Positions 25,866 through 35,584 are shown, counted from the first letter of the stretch. The stretch is DNA of 64,000 bases from Macrococcus epidermidis (GCF_003259695.1 NZ_PZJH01000004.1:1-64000); one strand, 5' to 3'. Translations and numbers: made by a program. Notes: generated by a model not told the origin, from the sequence alone.

Positions 25866-25988
25866 AATTTTTCTCCTAAATCGTATTTAAGTCGTATAAT
25901 AATAGGGTAATATTTAATATCATATTAAAATTTATATAAATCATCATTCGCTTATATACTATTATAGATGAATTAAAGGAGAATTTAC

Positions 25989-27530
25989 ATGACTGAAGAA
26001 ATTAATTTAGAGAAATTTAATAAATCGATTGAAGCAAGACAAATGACATTTGATGATATCGATGAAATTATAGCACTACAAAAAATTTGTTTTCCTGGTA
26101 TGGAACCGTGGGAAAGAGCACATTTAGAATCACATCTTAACTTGTTTCCCCGTGGACAGATGGTTATTGAATATGAAGAGAAAATTATTGGATCATGTTC
26201 AAGTTTGATCATTAACTTTGATGAATATGATGATAAACATACCTGGAATGATATTACGGATTCAGGATATATTACTAACCATAATGATAATGGACATAAC
26301 TTATATGGTATTGAAGTGATGGTTCATCCAGATTATCGTGGTATGCGTGTTGGACAACGTTTATATGAAGCACGTCGTGAAATCGCTTATGAACTTAACT
26401 TAAAATCAATCATTATCGGAGGACGTATTCCGAATTATCATCAATATCAGGATGAGTTGACACCGCGTGAATATGTCAATGACGTGATGAAACGTAAGAT
26501 TAAGGATCCGGTACTTACATTCCAGTTTATGAACGGATTTACTTTGATGCGTATTAATCCGAACTATTTAAAAGACGATGTGAAAAGTAGTAAGTATGCA
26601 ACATTAATGGAGTGGAACAACCCTGATTTCGTTGCTAAATCTAACCTACATTTCAGAACAAGTTATCCCGTACGAATTTGTACAGTTAACTACATGATGC
26701 GTAAAATTGATTCTTTTGAGGAGTTTGCGAACCAAATCGAATATTTCGTTGATGTAGCATATGATGCAGGTAGTGACTTTGTTGTCTTCCCTGAATTATT
26801 AACAACACAGCTGATGAGTTTTGATGAGAAGAGAAATCCAGCAGAATCTATCCGTCAGTTGACAAAATATACGGAACAATATATTGAAATGTTCAATGAC
26901 TTTGCGATGCGATATAATATTAATATTATTGGTGGCAGTCACTTCGTTGAAGAAAATGATGATATTTATAATATTTCATACTTATTTAGACGCGACGGAT
27001 CAATTGAAAAGCAATATAAAATTCATGTTACGCCAAATGAACGCAGATGGTGGGGTATTTCACCTGGTAAAAAGGTGGAAGTGTTTGATACAGATTGTGG
27101 CAAGATTGCCATTCAAATCTGTTACGATAGTGAGTTCCCAGAGATGGCACGTATTGCAACTGAGAAGGGTGCTAAAATAATATTCACACCATTCTCAACT
27201 GAAGACAGACAAAGTTATCTGCGCGTGAAATATTGCTCAATGGCACGTGCGATAGAAAATCAAATCTATACTGTTACGAGTGGGACATGTGGTAACTTAC
27301 CGCAAACAGAAAATATGGATATCCAGTATTCTGCTTCTGGTATCTATACACCAAGTGACTTTGGATTTGCACGTGACGGTATCGTCGGTGAAACGGGTGA
27401 AAATGATGAGATGGTTATGATCGGTGATGTTGACTTAGAAGTATTACGTCGTGGTCGAGAAGACGGTACTGTCCGTCAGTTACGTGATAGAAGACATGAT
27501 TTATACCGCGTTGAATACAGACGTGACTAA
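25989..27530 (+). CDS. bifunctional GNAT acetyltransferase / carbon-nitrogen hydrolase
   Basis: A 513-residue fusion. Residues 15-205 are a GNAT domain with the acetyl-CoA loop VHPDYRGMRVGQRLYEARR. Residues 225-510 are a nitrilase-superfamily amidohydrolase with its Glu in VVFPELLT (about 264), Lys in YKIHVTPNE (about 345) and Cys in IAIQICYDSEFPE (about 380). Fusions of this type are annotated widely in Firmicutes; the substrate is unknown. AGGAGA precedes the start. The AirS-like sensor gene starts 20 bases after the stop, probably in one transcript. Confidence 0.88.
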   Translation: MTEEINLEKFNKSIEARQMTFDDIDEIIALQKICFPGMEPWERAHLESHLNLFPRGQMVIEYEEKIIGSCSSLIINFDEYDDKHTWNDITDSGYITNHNDNGHNLYGIEVMVHPDYRGMRVGQRLYEARREIAYELNLKSIIIGGRIPNYHQYQDELTPREYVNDVMKRKIKDPVLTFQFMNGFTLMRINPNYLKDDVKSSKYATLMEWNNPDFVAKSNLHFRTSYPVRICTVNYMMRKIDSFEEFANQIEYFVDVAYDAGSDFVVFPELLTTQLMSFDEKRNPAESIRQLTKYTEQYIEMFNDFAMRYNINIIGGSHFVEENDDIYNISYLFRRDGSIEKQYKIHVTPNERRWWGISPGKKVEVFDTDCGKIAIQICYDSEFPEMARIATEKGAKIIFTPFSTEDRQSYLRVKYCSMARAIENQIYTVTSGTCGNLPQTENMDIQYSASGIYTPSDFGFARDGIVGETGENDEMVMIGDVDLEVLRRGREDGTVRQLRDRRHDLYRVEYRRD

Positions 27531-27550
27531 TATAAAAGAATGGTGTGCTT

Positions 27551-28684
27551 ATGAAGAATAGTACGTTACTTTTAAAAGAAATTGCTGAATTTTTAAATGA
27601 AGAGACAGAAGTATATTCTATGATGAATGGTGCCCTTGACCGATTGGTTAAGGGGACCAATTTTTCTACTGGATGGATATTCTTTATCGATGAAGACGGG
27701 ACCCATACGTTGGCATCTGAATATGGATTGCCGGATGCTTTGCTTATGGATGATTGTCGTTATATGACAGAAGGACCGTGCTGGTGTGTATCGCGATATC
27801 ATCAGAAGAAGTTAACGAAAGCGAGTAATATTATTACATGTTCACGAATTGTAAAAGCGAATAAACAATATAGTGATATGACCGGTGGTATTACACATCA
27901 TGCAACAGTGCCACTTCAATCAGGCGATGAAAGATTTGGGTTATTAAATGTAGCGACACCGAACACTAAAATTTATTCAGAAGAAGATCTCGCCTTATTA
28001 GAGTCTGTGGCCTTTCAAATTGGTAGTGCAATCAAACGTATCTATCTTACTGAGAAAGCACGAGAGACCGCATTACAGGAAGAACGAAATAGACTCGCTC
28101 GTGATTTGCATGACTCAGTTAATCAGATGCTATTTTCATTAAAGCTCACTGCGCATGCAGCAGGGACGATGAGTAAAGACGAGCAATCTATTCAGGCGTT
28201 TCAGATGATAGAATCTACCAGTCAGGATGCAGTCAACGAAATGCGCGCATTAATCTGGCAGTTGAAACCGGTAGGATTAGAACAAGGTTTGGTTGAAGCT
28301 GTAAAGAACTACGCAGAAGTGTTAGGATTAAATGTAACGATCAAAGTAACTGGTCTACTCAATCTGGAAAGTAAAGTAGAACATACAATCTTCAGAATTA
28401 TTCAGGAAGCAATGAATAATGTTAAGAAACATGCTCAAACAGATGCAGTATCCATTCATTTATCGCAGAAAAGTGAACAGTTTATAATGAAGATAGAAGA
28501 CAAAGGTAAAGGATTTAAAGTAACTTCAGCAAAAACTTTACCGACGCATGGTCTAAAGAATATACTGCAACGCAGCAATGAGATAGGCGCAGAAGTTAAT
28601 ATGAAAAGCGAAGAAAATGTCGGAACAATAATAGAACTTTTTTATCCGAAAGGACAACAACATGAAAATAATAATCGTAGATGA
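27551..28684 (+). CDS. airS: GAF-domain sensor histidine kinase, AirS-like
   Basis: A 377-residue cytoplasmic kinase. The GAF domain (about 20-165) carries four cysteines at 69, 77, 79 and 97 (in [11 protein letters not shown] and TCSR), the arrangement used for a redox-active [2Fe-2S] cluster in S. aureus AirS (YhcS). The HisKA_3 dimerisation helix has the phosphorylated His187 in [12 protein letters not shown], and the HATPase domain follows ([23 protein letters not shown]). It senses oxygen or redox state in the family. The ATG at 27551 is preferred to a GTG two codons earlier. It overlaps airR by 23 bases. The symbol rests on domain, cysteine pattern and neighbourhood (xdrA nearby). Confidence 0.8.
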   Translation: MKNSTLLLKEIAEFLNEETEVYSMMNGALDRLVKGTNFSTGWIFFIDEDGTHTLASEYGLPDALLMDDCRYMTEGPCWCVSRYHQKKLTKASNIITCSRIVKANKQYSDMTGGITHHATVPLQSGDERFGLLNVATPNTKIYSEEDLALLESVAFQIGSAIKRIYLTEKARETALQEERNRLARDLHDSVNQMLFSLKLTAHAAGTMSKDEQSIQAFQMIESTSQDAVNEMRALIWQLKPVGLEQGLVEAVKNYAEVLGLNVTIKVTGLLNLESKVEHTIFRIIQEAMNNVKKHAQTDAVSIHLSQKSEQFIMKIEDKGKGFKVTSAKTLPTHGLKNILQRSNEIGAEVNMKSEENVGTIIELFYPKGQQHENNNRR

Positions 28685-29285
28685 TCATCATATTGTGAGA
28701 CAAGGATTACAATTTTTACTATCAACAGAAGCAGACTTTGATGTTGTTGCTGATTTCAGTGATGGCAGTGAAGTTGTGTCATATCTTAAAGAACATGATA
28801 AGCCGGATTTAATTATTATGGATCTTGTAATGCCTAACATGGACGGCATAGAAACAACTAAAGCCATTAAAAGCAGCTATCCCGAAGTGAAAGTGCTTGT
28901 ATTATCAAGTTTTGTTGATGAAGAACATGTAATGGGTGTGATAGATGCAGGAGCAGATGGCTATGAAATGAAGGACAGTGAACCTGATGTGTTGATTCAC
29001 ACGATCAAACAGGTACTATCTGGCGCCCAGGCGTTCCATCCGAGTGTAGAAGCATATAAAGAATCCGGGCTGAATTTGCCACATATAAAGAATCCATTAT
29101 CAAAGCGAGAACTGGAAGTATTAGCTGAAATGTCAAAAGGCTTAACCAATAAAGAGATAGCAGAGCAGTTATTTGTATCAGAGAAGACAGTCAAGACACA
29201 TGTTAGTCATATCTTTGCAAAGCTTGAAGTGAAAGATCGCACGCAGGCTTCGATGTATGGTGCGAAGTATAATTTGTATAAATAG
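28662..29285 (+). CDS. airR: NarL/LuxR-family response regulator, AirR-like
   Basis: A 207-residue response regulator. Receiver domain 1-120 with acidic pocket DDHH (7-10), phosphoryl-accepting Asp54 (IIMDLVMP) and Lys at about 103. C-terminal LuxR helix-turn-helix with [22 protein letters not shown] (about 142-163) and [17 protein letters not shown]. Partner of the upstream kinase, translationally coupled. The S. aureus counterpart controls anaerobic and cell-wall genes. The 3' side holds array 3. Confidence 0.85.
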   Translation: MKIIIVDDHHIVRQGLQFLLSTEADFDVVADFSDGSEVVSYLKEHDKPDLIIMDLVMPNMDGIETTKAIKSSYPEVKVLVLSSFVDEEHVMGVIDAGADGYEMKDSEPDVLIHTIKQVLSGAQAFHPSVEAYKESGLNLPHIKNPLSKRELEVLAEMSKGLTNKEIAEQLFVSEKTVKTHVSHIFAKLEVKDRTQASMYGAKYNLYK

Positions 29286-29314
29286 GTATGCTTTGGAGAA
29301 TACCGAAGTTAATG

Positions 29315-29527
29315 TGTCCAATAACGAGGCAATATTGGACACGTAATGAGAGAAACAGCTGAAATCAAGTGCGTCTTGTCCGATAAAAGTGATATATCGG
29401 ACATGTTGGGAGCAGAATAGCGTAAATCGAAGACGTCTTGTCCGATAAAAGTGATATATCGGACATGTTGAGAGCAAAATAGCGTAAATCGAAGACGTCT
29501 TGTCCGATAAAAGTCATATATCGGACA
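29315..29527. repeat. tandem hairpin array 3 (62-bp unit, 4 copies)
   Basis: Hairpins of 27 bases (9-bp stem, 9-base loop, 9-bp stem) start at 29315, 29377, 29439 and 29501, exactly 62 apart. The last three have stem TGTCCGATA with TATCGGACA. The first has TGTCCAATA with TATTGGACA, a paired G-C to A-T change that keeps the stem. The linkers are near-identical between copies 2-4. The array lies between airR and a convergent GNAT gene. Confidence 0.9.
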
Positions 29528-29542
29528 TGTTTAACATCATCA

Positions 29543-29586
29543 AAAATCCAGCACTATGATAATCTTCATAGTGCTGGATTTTTTTA
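29543..29586. terminator. bidirectional terminator after airR
   Basis: AAATCCAGCACTATGA pairs with TCATAGTGCTGGATTT, followed by T6 on the plus strand and preceded by A-rich sequence. It is shared with the convergent GNAT gene, whose stop is at 29584. Confidence 0.9.
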
Positions 29587-29853
29587 TAATACGTCTTGAA
29601 ATTCAGGTGTTTTATCAAATACACTTTTAGCGAATGGACATAATGGGATAATCTTTTTGTTGTTTTGACGTGCGTATTTAACCGCAGCTTCTACCATCAT
29701 CTTACCTGCACCTTGACCACGTAATTCATCGTTAACTTCGGTATGATCGATAATAATTTTATCTTCTCCAGTCGGTACATAAGTCATTTGCGCTTTAGGA
29801 CTTGATACATCACCGATATAAAATAAATTTTCTTTATGATTTACAGCCATCAT
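29584..29853 (-). CDS. small GNAT-like acetyltransferase (YjdJ/Gcn5-related type)
   Basis: An 89-residue single-domain protein of the short GNAT group (acetyltransf_CG type), with the acetyl-CoA loop VNDELRGQGAGKMMVEAAVKYAR and the IIPLCPFAKSVFDKTPE ending typical of the group. Substrate unknown. GAGGAG precedes the chosen start; the next codon is also ATG, so the exact start may be one residue later. Confidence 0.82.
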   Translation of the reverse strand: MMAVNHKENLFYIGDVSSPKAQMTYVPTGEDKIIIDHTEVNDELRGQGAGKMMVEAAVKYARQNNKKIIPLCPFAKSVFDKTPEFQDVL

Positions 29854-29992
29854 AATAATAACACTCCTCATAGTGAATTCTGTTTAGATTAAGTATAAAT
29901 GTATAAGCCGGTTTAATAAAGAATTAAGCATATAGTAATTGAATTGATAATGGTAAAAGTATACAATAATACTTAAAATAGGAGGTTATCTG

Positions 29993-30418
29993 ATGATAGA
30001 TAAATGGTGGGCGAAGGATGAATGGTTAACATTGATTTTTATGATTAGTTATATGGCTATGAAGGACTGGTTACCAAAAATGTGGGCAGAACGTATTCTT
30101 CTCATTGTACTTGCTTTCGTTATGCTCTATTTCGTTGTTAAACTTACTGTCTATATTATAAATGAGTATCGTCATACAAAAATTACGCATATTAATTATT
30201 TCATCAATAAAGAAACTGATTATTTCATCGTCTGGTTAATACCTGTGTTATTTAAACTCGCTACATACTACTTAGTTTATGTCGTGATGATGATTGAATG
30301 GGGTAATCTGTGGAATTATATTATGGTCTATGGCGGCATTGTTCTGGTTCTTGTTATATTTGATGAATACTTCGAACGACATAGTGAGGTAAGAGAGGTG
30401 TTTAACCGTGGTAAATAA
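29993..30418 (+). CDS. membrane protein, first of a paralogous pair
   Basis: A 141-residue protein with about four membrane helices (roughly 12-27, 33-56, 74-98, 103-121) and a charged C-terminus DEYFERHSEVREVF. I do not recognise the family. AGGAGG precedes the ATG. It overlaps the next gene by 11 bases. The next product has the same layout and a similar tail (EKKFEKRTNLREL), so the two look like an old tandem duplication. Confidence 0.65.
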   Translation: MIDKWWAKDEWLTLIFMISYMAMKDWLPKMWAERILLIVLAFVMLYFVVKLTVYIINEYRHTKITHINYFINKETDYFIVWLIPVLFKLATYYLVYVVMMIEWGNLWNYIMVYGGIVLVLVIFDEYFERHSEVREVFNRGK

Positions 30419-30845
30419 TATATTATCCTGGTTTAAAAAGAACTTTAATAATATTTTTAAATATACTTGGATTATACTTTTTGTGACTATTGAAGATAGA
30501 TTTTATAGAGGCGTATTATTAGCAGTTATTATAATCGTAAGTATTTATCATTTCATAGATTTTCATAAAGAATTTAATCGCAATATGAATCGGTTACAAT
30601 CAGATCCACATTTAAACTATCCATATGATTTGAAGAAAGATGGACGATTTATTTATTTTTCAAGAACAATGTTTTTTATTTTTATGGTTACACTTATGAT
30701 TATATTGTATTTTGTTAAACACTATCTATGGGTTTATTTTATAATTTTTATTTTAATATTCATAATCTTTTACAATTTAGAGAAAAAATTTGAAAAGCGC
30801 ACTAACTTAAGAGAGCTTTTGTTTGGAAAAGACGAGACAACCTAA
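30408..30845 (+). CDS. membrane protein, second of a paralogous pair
   Basis: A 145-residue membrane protein with helices at about 15-30, 33-52, 85-105 and 107-125 and a basic tail. It starts at a GTG within the end of the previous gene, with GAGGTG as ribosome site, so it is translationally coupled. Family and function not recognised. Terminator at 30827-30866. Confidence 0.65.
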   Translation: MVNNILSWFKKNFNNIFKYTWIILFVTIEDRFYRGVLLAVIIIVSIYHFIDFHKEFNRNMNRLQSDPHLNYPYDLKKDGRFIYFSRTMFFIFMVTLMIILYFVKHYLWVYFIIFILIFIIFYNLEKKFEKRTNLRELLFGKDETT

Positions 30846-30866
30846 ATAGGAATGCTCGTCTTTTAT
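30827..30866. terminator. terminator between the membrane pair and the CDF gene
   Basis: AAAAGACGAG pairs with CTCGTCTTTT; A-rich before and T-rich after, so it may work for both convergent genes. Its left arm overlaps the last codons of the 145-residue gene. Confidence 0.8.
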
Positions 30867-30884
30867 ACATATTGTATTCATTTC

Positions 30885-31760
30885 CTATTCATGTGGTTCT
30901 AAGTGAACGATTGTTTCAATTGCACCATATGCTTCTTTAATATCGTGTTCTATATTTTCAGTAATATCATGGCTTTCCGCCACTGTAAGATTTGCATCTA
31001 CTGTTACGGTAACATCGATAAATGTCATGACACCGTGATTTCTTCCTTTAATATCTACAACGGATAATACATCCTCAACATTTAAGACGATTTTCTTCAT
31101 CTCATCAAGTGTTTCTGCATCGAAGCCGTCTGTTAATGTAATAGCTGTTTCAAAGAAAATTTCAATTGCTGTTTTCATGATTAGCAAGCCAACTACGATT
31201 GCTGCGACTGTATCTAAGAAGGGCAGTCCCATAAATACGCCGACAATACCTACAAATGTTCCAAGTGATACAAGCGCATCGGACAGGTTATCAGCAGCGG
31301 CTGCTTTTAATGCACTGGAATCTACTTTCTTCGCTAAATTCCGATTGTAGAAATAGACGAGTAGCATCGCTAACGCTGATAATATCGCTACTACTGCTGT
31401 TTCAATGGATGGCGTTGAAAAGTCCTGATTGATATAGTGTCGAATGCCCTGAAGGATTACCTGAACGCTGACTGCAAACATAATGAATGCAGCAATGAGT
31501 GAACCGATATATTCAGAGCGATAGTGACCATAGTTGTGATTATCATCTGCTGGCTTCATACTAATTGCAAGTCCGATAAGCAGAGCAACTGATGATACAA
31601 CGTCAGTCGCGTTATTTAATCCATCGGCAACAAGCGCTTGTGAGCCATTCATATAACCGAATAACAATTTTATCGTAGTAAGCAATACATACATTATGAT
31701 ACTGACTTTTGCACCTTGCTGAGCTTTTGCGAGTTGATCTTTTACCTGCACTTTTTTCAT
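30885..31760 (-). CDS. cation diffusion facilitator (CDF) metal exporter, possibly Mn(II)
   Basis: A 291-residue CDF protein with six membrane helices and a C-terminal cytoplasmic ferredoxin-like domain (about 210-291). The transport site shows Asn49-x3-Asp53 in helix 2 (NNATD) and Asp157-x3-Asp161 in helix 5 (DNLSD). DxxxD in helix 5, in place of the HxxxD of zinc exporters, is typical of the manganese branch, so MntE-like export of Mn(II) is likely but not proven. The start follows GAGAGGATG. Monocistronic. Confidence 0.85.
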   Translation of the reverse strand: MKKVQVKDQLAKAQQGAKVSIIMYVLLTTIKLLFGYMNGSQALVADGLNNATDVVSSVALLIGLAISMKPADDNHNYGHYRSEYIGSLIAAFIMFAVSVQVILQGIRHYINQDFSTPSIETAVVAILSALAMLLVYFYNRNLAKKVDSSALKAAAADNLSDALVSLGTFVGIVGVFMGLPFLDTVAAIVVGLLIMKTAIEIFFETAITLTDGFDAETLDEMKKIVLNVEDVLSVVDIKGRNHGVMTFIDVTVTVDANLTVAESHDITENIEHDIKEAYGAIETIVHLEPHE

Positions 31761-31907
31761 CCTCTCAAATCATGTCTTATTATTATCAAACAAATGGGAA
31801 GAAATATCTAGTGAATTGCAGTGAATCATATAAAAATTATTATGCTTGTAATAGTAAATACAAATAAGTTTTTTATTCATAAAAATTCATAATTATAAAA
31901 ATTACAA

Positions 31908-31936
31908 TTTACATTGAAATAGAAATAATTTATAAT
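31908..31936 (+). promoter_or_regulatory. promoter of the DAACS symporter
   Basis: TTTACA, 17 bases, TATAAT, 42 bases before the start codon. Confidence 0.7.
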
Positions 31937-31978
31937 TATTTGTAATAGTCAGAAAATTCGGTTGTTGAGGAGGATATT

Positions 31979-33283
31979 ATGAAAATAAAAGGGAACATGA
32001 CAGTCAGGATTATTATTGCATTAATTGCTGGTATTGCTATAGGTTCATTCTTTAATATATATCAGGATGCAAGCTGGGTTAAGTGGATCAATCAATATGT
32101 CTTTAATGTAATCGGTCAAATATTCTTAAATCTAATCTTTATGCTTGTTGTACCAGTAGTATTTGTGTCTATTGTTTTAGGTGTGCTTGGTGTAGGTGAT
32201 CCTAAACATTTAGGTTCTATCGGTTTAAAGACGATTTCATTCTTTTTAGTAACGACTGCATTAGCTATCACCCTTGCAATGTCACTTGCTTTAGTATTTA
32301 AACCAGGTGACGGTAAAAGTGAGCTGTTAAATAGTGAAGAAGTAAAAACGTATGCTGAAGAACAGAAGAAAAAAGCTGCTGCAGCAGAAGAAGAAGGCAC
32401 ACCTGCCACCCAGACTTTTGATCAGACATTGATCAATTTAATTCCGAAAAACCCTGTACTTGCGATGAGTGAAACAAACATGCTGCAAGTGATTACGTTT
32501 GCGATATTTATTGGTATCGGAATGATTGCATTACGCGAAAAAGTTTCAGCAGTAAAATTACTGTTTGAGCAGACAAATGAAATACTGATGTTTATCGTAA
32601 CAGCAATTATGCAGTATTTCGCACCACTAGGAACATTCGGTTTAGTTGCAACAGCATTTACGAATGCAGGGTTTGGTGCTATTAAACAGCTGGCAATGTA
32701 TTTCTTCGTTGTGTTATTAGGTCTATTTTTACATATGATTCTAGTATATGGTGGTGCAGTCAGTTTCTTAGCACGCAGAAATCCTATCTGGTTCTTTAAA
32801 GGTTTCGCACCGGCAATGACGGTTGGATTCAGTTCATCAAGTTCAAATGCGACATTACCGATTTCTTTAGAATGTGCACAAGATAATTTAGAAGTACGTA
32901 AAGAAATATCATCTTTTGTACAACCTTTAGGTGCGACGATTAATATGGATGGTACAGCGATTATGCAAGGTGTTGCAACAATCTTTATCGCTCAAATTTC
33001 AGGTGTAGATTTAACGCTTGGACAGATGGTGACAGTTGTTGTCGTAGCAGTCGTAGCATCTATCGGTACTGCAGGGGTGCCAGGTGCTGGTCTTGTAATG
33101 CTTGCAATGGTTCTGACATCAGTCGGTTTAAATCCTGCCGCAATCGGAATTATTTTAGGAATAGACAGACTGCTCGATATGACGCGCACAGCTGTTAACA
33201 TTTCTGGAGATGCTGCTTGTGCAGTTGTAATTTCTGAACAGGAAAAGCGTTATTTAGCAAAAAAAGGTATGAAAGTTGCATAA
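31979..33283 (+). CDS. dicarboxylate/amino acid:cation symporter (DAACS, GltT-like)
   Basis: A 434-residue membrane symporter of the glutamate transporter fold. It has the serine-rich hairpin GFSSSSSNATLPISLE (about 282-297), the NMDGT motif (about 322-326) and the C-terminal DRLLDMTRTAVNISGDAACA block that binds substrate and cation. The loop with EEQKKKAAAAEEEG (about 127-140) is alanine- and glutamate-rich. Takes up glutamate, aspartate or C4-dicarboxylates with Na+ or H+. Own promoter and terminator. Confidence 0.9.
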   Translation: MKIKGNMTVRIIIALIAGIAIGSFFNIYQDASWVKWINQYVFNVIGQIFLNLIFMLVVPVVFVSIVLGVLGVGDPKHLGSIGLKTISFFLVTTALAITLAMSLALVFKPGDGKSELLNSEEVKTYAEEQKKKAAAAEEEGTPATQTFDQTLINLIPKNPVLAMSETNMLQVITFAIFIGIGMIALREKVSAVKLLFEQTNEILMFIVTAIMQYFAPLGTFGLVATAFTNAGFGAIKQLAMYFFVVLLGLFLHMILVYGGAVSFLARRNPIWFFKGFAPAMTVGFSSSSSNATLPISLECAQDNLEVRKEISSFVQPLGATINMDGTAIMQGVATIFIAQISGVDLTLGQMVTVVVVAVVASIGTAGVPGAGLVMLAMVLTSVGLNPAAIGIILGIDRLLDMTRTAVNISGDAACAVVISEQEKRYLAKKGMKVA

Positions 33284-33310
33284 TTGTGACATTAAAAAAA
33301 TAATTTTAAA

Positions 33311-33346
33311 AAAAGAGGAAACTTTTAAGGGTTTCCTCTTTTAATT
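33311..33346 (+). terminator. terminator of the symporter gene
   Basis: AAAAGAGGAAAC pairs with GTTTCCTCTTTT, followed by a T-rich tail. Confidence 0.85.
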
Positions 33347-33465
33347 TTTTGTAAATTATATTAAGATGGTAAAGTCACTTTAGATGAATGTGTATTTTTT
33401 CAACTTATATTTTAAGAGCATTTACTGACATAAATTTATATTTAGAGAGAAAGGTCGTATAGAAA

Positions 33466-33930
33466 ATGGATAAACAGCAATTCACAGATTTACTTCAAAC
33501 AAAATTCAAAATGGTGCGTATCGAAGCGGGATATACACAAGATACTATGGCTCAGACAATCGGCTTATCAAAGAAAACGTTAGTTCAAATTGAGAAAGAA
33601 CGTGTATTACCGAACTGGACAACATGCGTTTCATTATGTGCATTATTCAGAGATTCAGAAGTATTACAAAATACTTTAGGTGGAGATCCACTTGAAGTGA
33701 TTCAAGTGATTTCACGTGGAGCATGTTCATATCCGGATCAGGATAACAAAAATGAATTATGGTGGACTACGATTGAATCAGATCGTGACATCGTCTTACA
33801 ACAAAACAAAATTTCTAACCTTTACCGTGTATTAGATGGTTCAACGCAACCATTATATGGATCAAATAAAGCGCGTGAAGCGGAAATGTTCTTTAATAAG
33901 AAGAAAAATGAAAATTTAGTAAGCTTATAA
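33466..33930 (+). CDS. xdrA: XRE-family DNA-binding regulator XdrA
   Basis: A 154-residue cytoplasmic regulator. Helix-turn-helix at about 12-65 (MVRIEAGYTQDTMAQTIGLS, then KKTLVQIEKERVLPNW). The C-terminal ~85 residues form an uncharacterised domain with DNKNELWWTTIE. Length and arrangement match S. aureus XdrA (154 residues), which binds upstream of mecA and affects beta-lactam resistance and protein A levels. Location between a symporter and yheB, a few kb from the AirSR-like genes, fits the staphylococcal order. GAGAAAGG precedes the ATG. Confidence 0.83.
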   Translation: MDKQQFTDLLQTKFKMVRIEAGYTQDTMAQTIGLSKKTLVQIEKERVLPNWTTCVSLCALFRDSEVLQNTLGGDPLEVIQVISRGACSYPDQDNKNELWWTTIESDRDIVLQQNKISNLYRVLDGSTQPLYGSNKAREAEMFFNKKKNENLVSL

Positions 33931-33936
33931 TATACT

Positions 33937-33968
33937 AAACAAACGCTTATCCAGCGTTTGTTTTTTTT
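33937..33968 (+). terminator. terminator of xdrA
   Basis: AAACAAACGCT pairs with AGCGTTTGTTT around TATCC, then T8. Confidence 0.9.
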
Positions 33969-34017
33969 ATATAGAGGTATTAAACTAATAAGTATTAAAA
34001 AATAAAGAGGTGGCATA

Positions 34018-35148
34018 TTGAACGCAGTATTAATCGTATTATTTATGGGACTCATCGGTGCACTTATCGGTGGATTTACAAATTATATCGCAATAAAGAT
34101 GTTATTTAGACCATTTGAACCAAAATTTTTATTTGGTAAACAATTACCGTTTACACCAGGACTCATTCCAAAACGTCGTAACGAATTGTCAGTTAAGATG
34201 GGAGAAATGGTAACAGAACATTTACTCACGCCAGAAATCTTTAAAGAAAAGTTGATGACCCCGCAAACAGAAAGGTTTATTAAAGACTTTATCGTACGTC
34301 AGATTCAGACGTTAAAGACAGGACAATATTCAGTCGACGATTTTGCACGACGCTTTAATATAGATGTAAGTGCGCTCGGCAATGAGAAACTACGTCTTCA
34401 ACTTTCGCAAGTCATCGATCACGCAATTTTAACGCACAAAAATGAACCAATAGCAAATTTATTACCCGCTGATTTACGTGGGAAGATTGATACACAAGTT
34501 GAAAGTTTGCCGCCAATGATCATGCAAAAATTACGTGACTATGTTAATTCAGCAAAAGGGTATGATGATATGATGCAAATGATCGATCGTTTCTTTTTGG
34601 AAAAAGGTCGCGTTGTCAGCATGATTCAAATGTTTATGACGAAAGAGATGATTGCAGATCGTGTTATTAAAGAATTTAATGCATTAAGTAGAGAAGAAAA
34701 GTTAAACAATATCATCGCTACTGAAGTAAATCGTGAATATCATCTGTTGTTAACTAAACAACCGTCTAACTTTATCAGTAACCAGGAAATAGACACGATT
34801 AAAGAAAATTTAATCGAGCAAATCATCGCTCAAGTGGATTTAAAACGCTATACTTCTACACCACTCGTCACACTTGCACCAAAAGCTTTTGAATATATGG
34901 AAGATGAAGGCAGCGACAGATTTGTGCATTATGCAATCTCTAAAACATCAGATAATATTGCTGAAATTTTAGAGAAAGTACATATCGCGGAAATCGTCAA
35001 ACAGCAGATTGATAACTTCGAATTATCGTTTTTAGAGCGACTCGTTATTGAAATATCAAACAAGGAATTAAAGATGATTACATTTTTAGGCTTCCTGCTC
35101 GGAGGCATTATCGGTTTAGTACAAGGTGTAATCGCTCTCTTTGTATAA
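34018..35148 (+). CDS. yheB: DUF445 membrane-anchored protein YheB
   Basis: A 376-residue protein with membrane helices at the two ends (about 2-24 and 352-375) and a long helical middle. The N-terminal GGFTNYIAIKMLFRPFEPKF and FTPGLIPKRRNELS are the DUF445 signature. Role not established; Bacillus YheB is forespore-membrane linked, but staphylococci do not sporulate. TTG start 6 bases after GAGGTGG. The YheA-like gene follows 67 bases downstream, as in Bacillus. Confidence 0.87.
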   Translation: MNAVLIVLFMGLIGALIGGFTNYIAIKMLFRPFEPKFLFGKQLPFTPGLIPKRRNELSVKMGEMVTEHLLTPEIFKEKLMTPQTERFIKDFIVRQIQTLKTGQYSVDDFARRFNIDVSALGNEKLRLQLSQVIDHAILTHKNEPIANLLPADLRGKIDTQVESLPPMIMQKLRDYVNSAKGYDDMMQMIDRFFLEKGRVVSMIQMFMTKEMIADRVIKEFNALSREEKLNNIIATEVNREYHLLLTKQPSNFISNQEIDTIKENLIEQIIAQVDLKRYTSTPLVTLAPKAFEYMEDEGSDRFVHYAISKTSDNIAEILEKVHIAEIVKQQIDNFELSFLERLVIEISNKELKMITFLGFLLGGIIGLVQGVIALFV

Positions 35149-35215
35149 TGAGCGCCGTTTATGGTATATTTATTACGAACAATTAAATTATGTGTAAATT
35201 CAAAGGAGAATGATT

Positions 35216-35584
35216 ATGTCAGTTAATATTTATGATGAAGCAAACCGTTTAGAAAGCGCATTACGTCAAAGCGACGAATACAATGCGATTAAAGAACATT
35301 ACTCTGCAGTAAACAATAACCCTGAATCAAAGAAAATCTTTGATGATTTCAGAAAGATTCAGTTAAATTTACAGGAAAAACAAATGTCTGGTCAGGAAAT
35401 TACAGAAGACGATTTAAATGCAGCACAGTCAACTGCTGAATTAATCGAAAAAGATGAAAACATTTCTAAATTAATGGAAGCAGAACAAAAAATGAGCTTC
35501 ATGATTCAGGAAATTAATCGTGTTATCATGAAACCTTTAGAAGAATTATATGGCGTACAAACTGAAGATACGCCTGAAGCTTAA
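35216..35584 (+). CDS. YlbF/YmcA-superfamily protein (YheA-like)
   Basis: A 122-residue all-helical protein of the DUF964/YlbF-YmcA group ([22 protein letters not shown] is the family core, about 35-56). Bacillus YlbF and YmcA form a complex with YaaT that stimulates RNase Y; the YheA branch is less studied. It sits next to yheB as in Bacillus. I start at 35216, because GGAGA directly abuts the ATG at 35210. Confidence 0.83.
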   Translation: MSVNIYDEANRLESALRQSDEYNAIKEHYSAVNNNPESKKIFDDFRKIQLNLQEKQMSGQEITEDDLNAAQSTAELIEKDENISKLMEAEQKMSFMIQEINRVIMKPLEELYGVQTEDTPEA

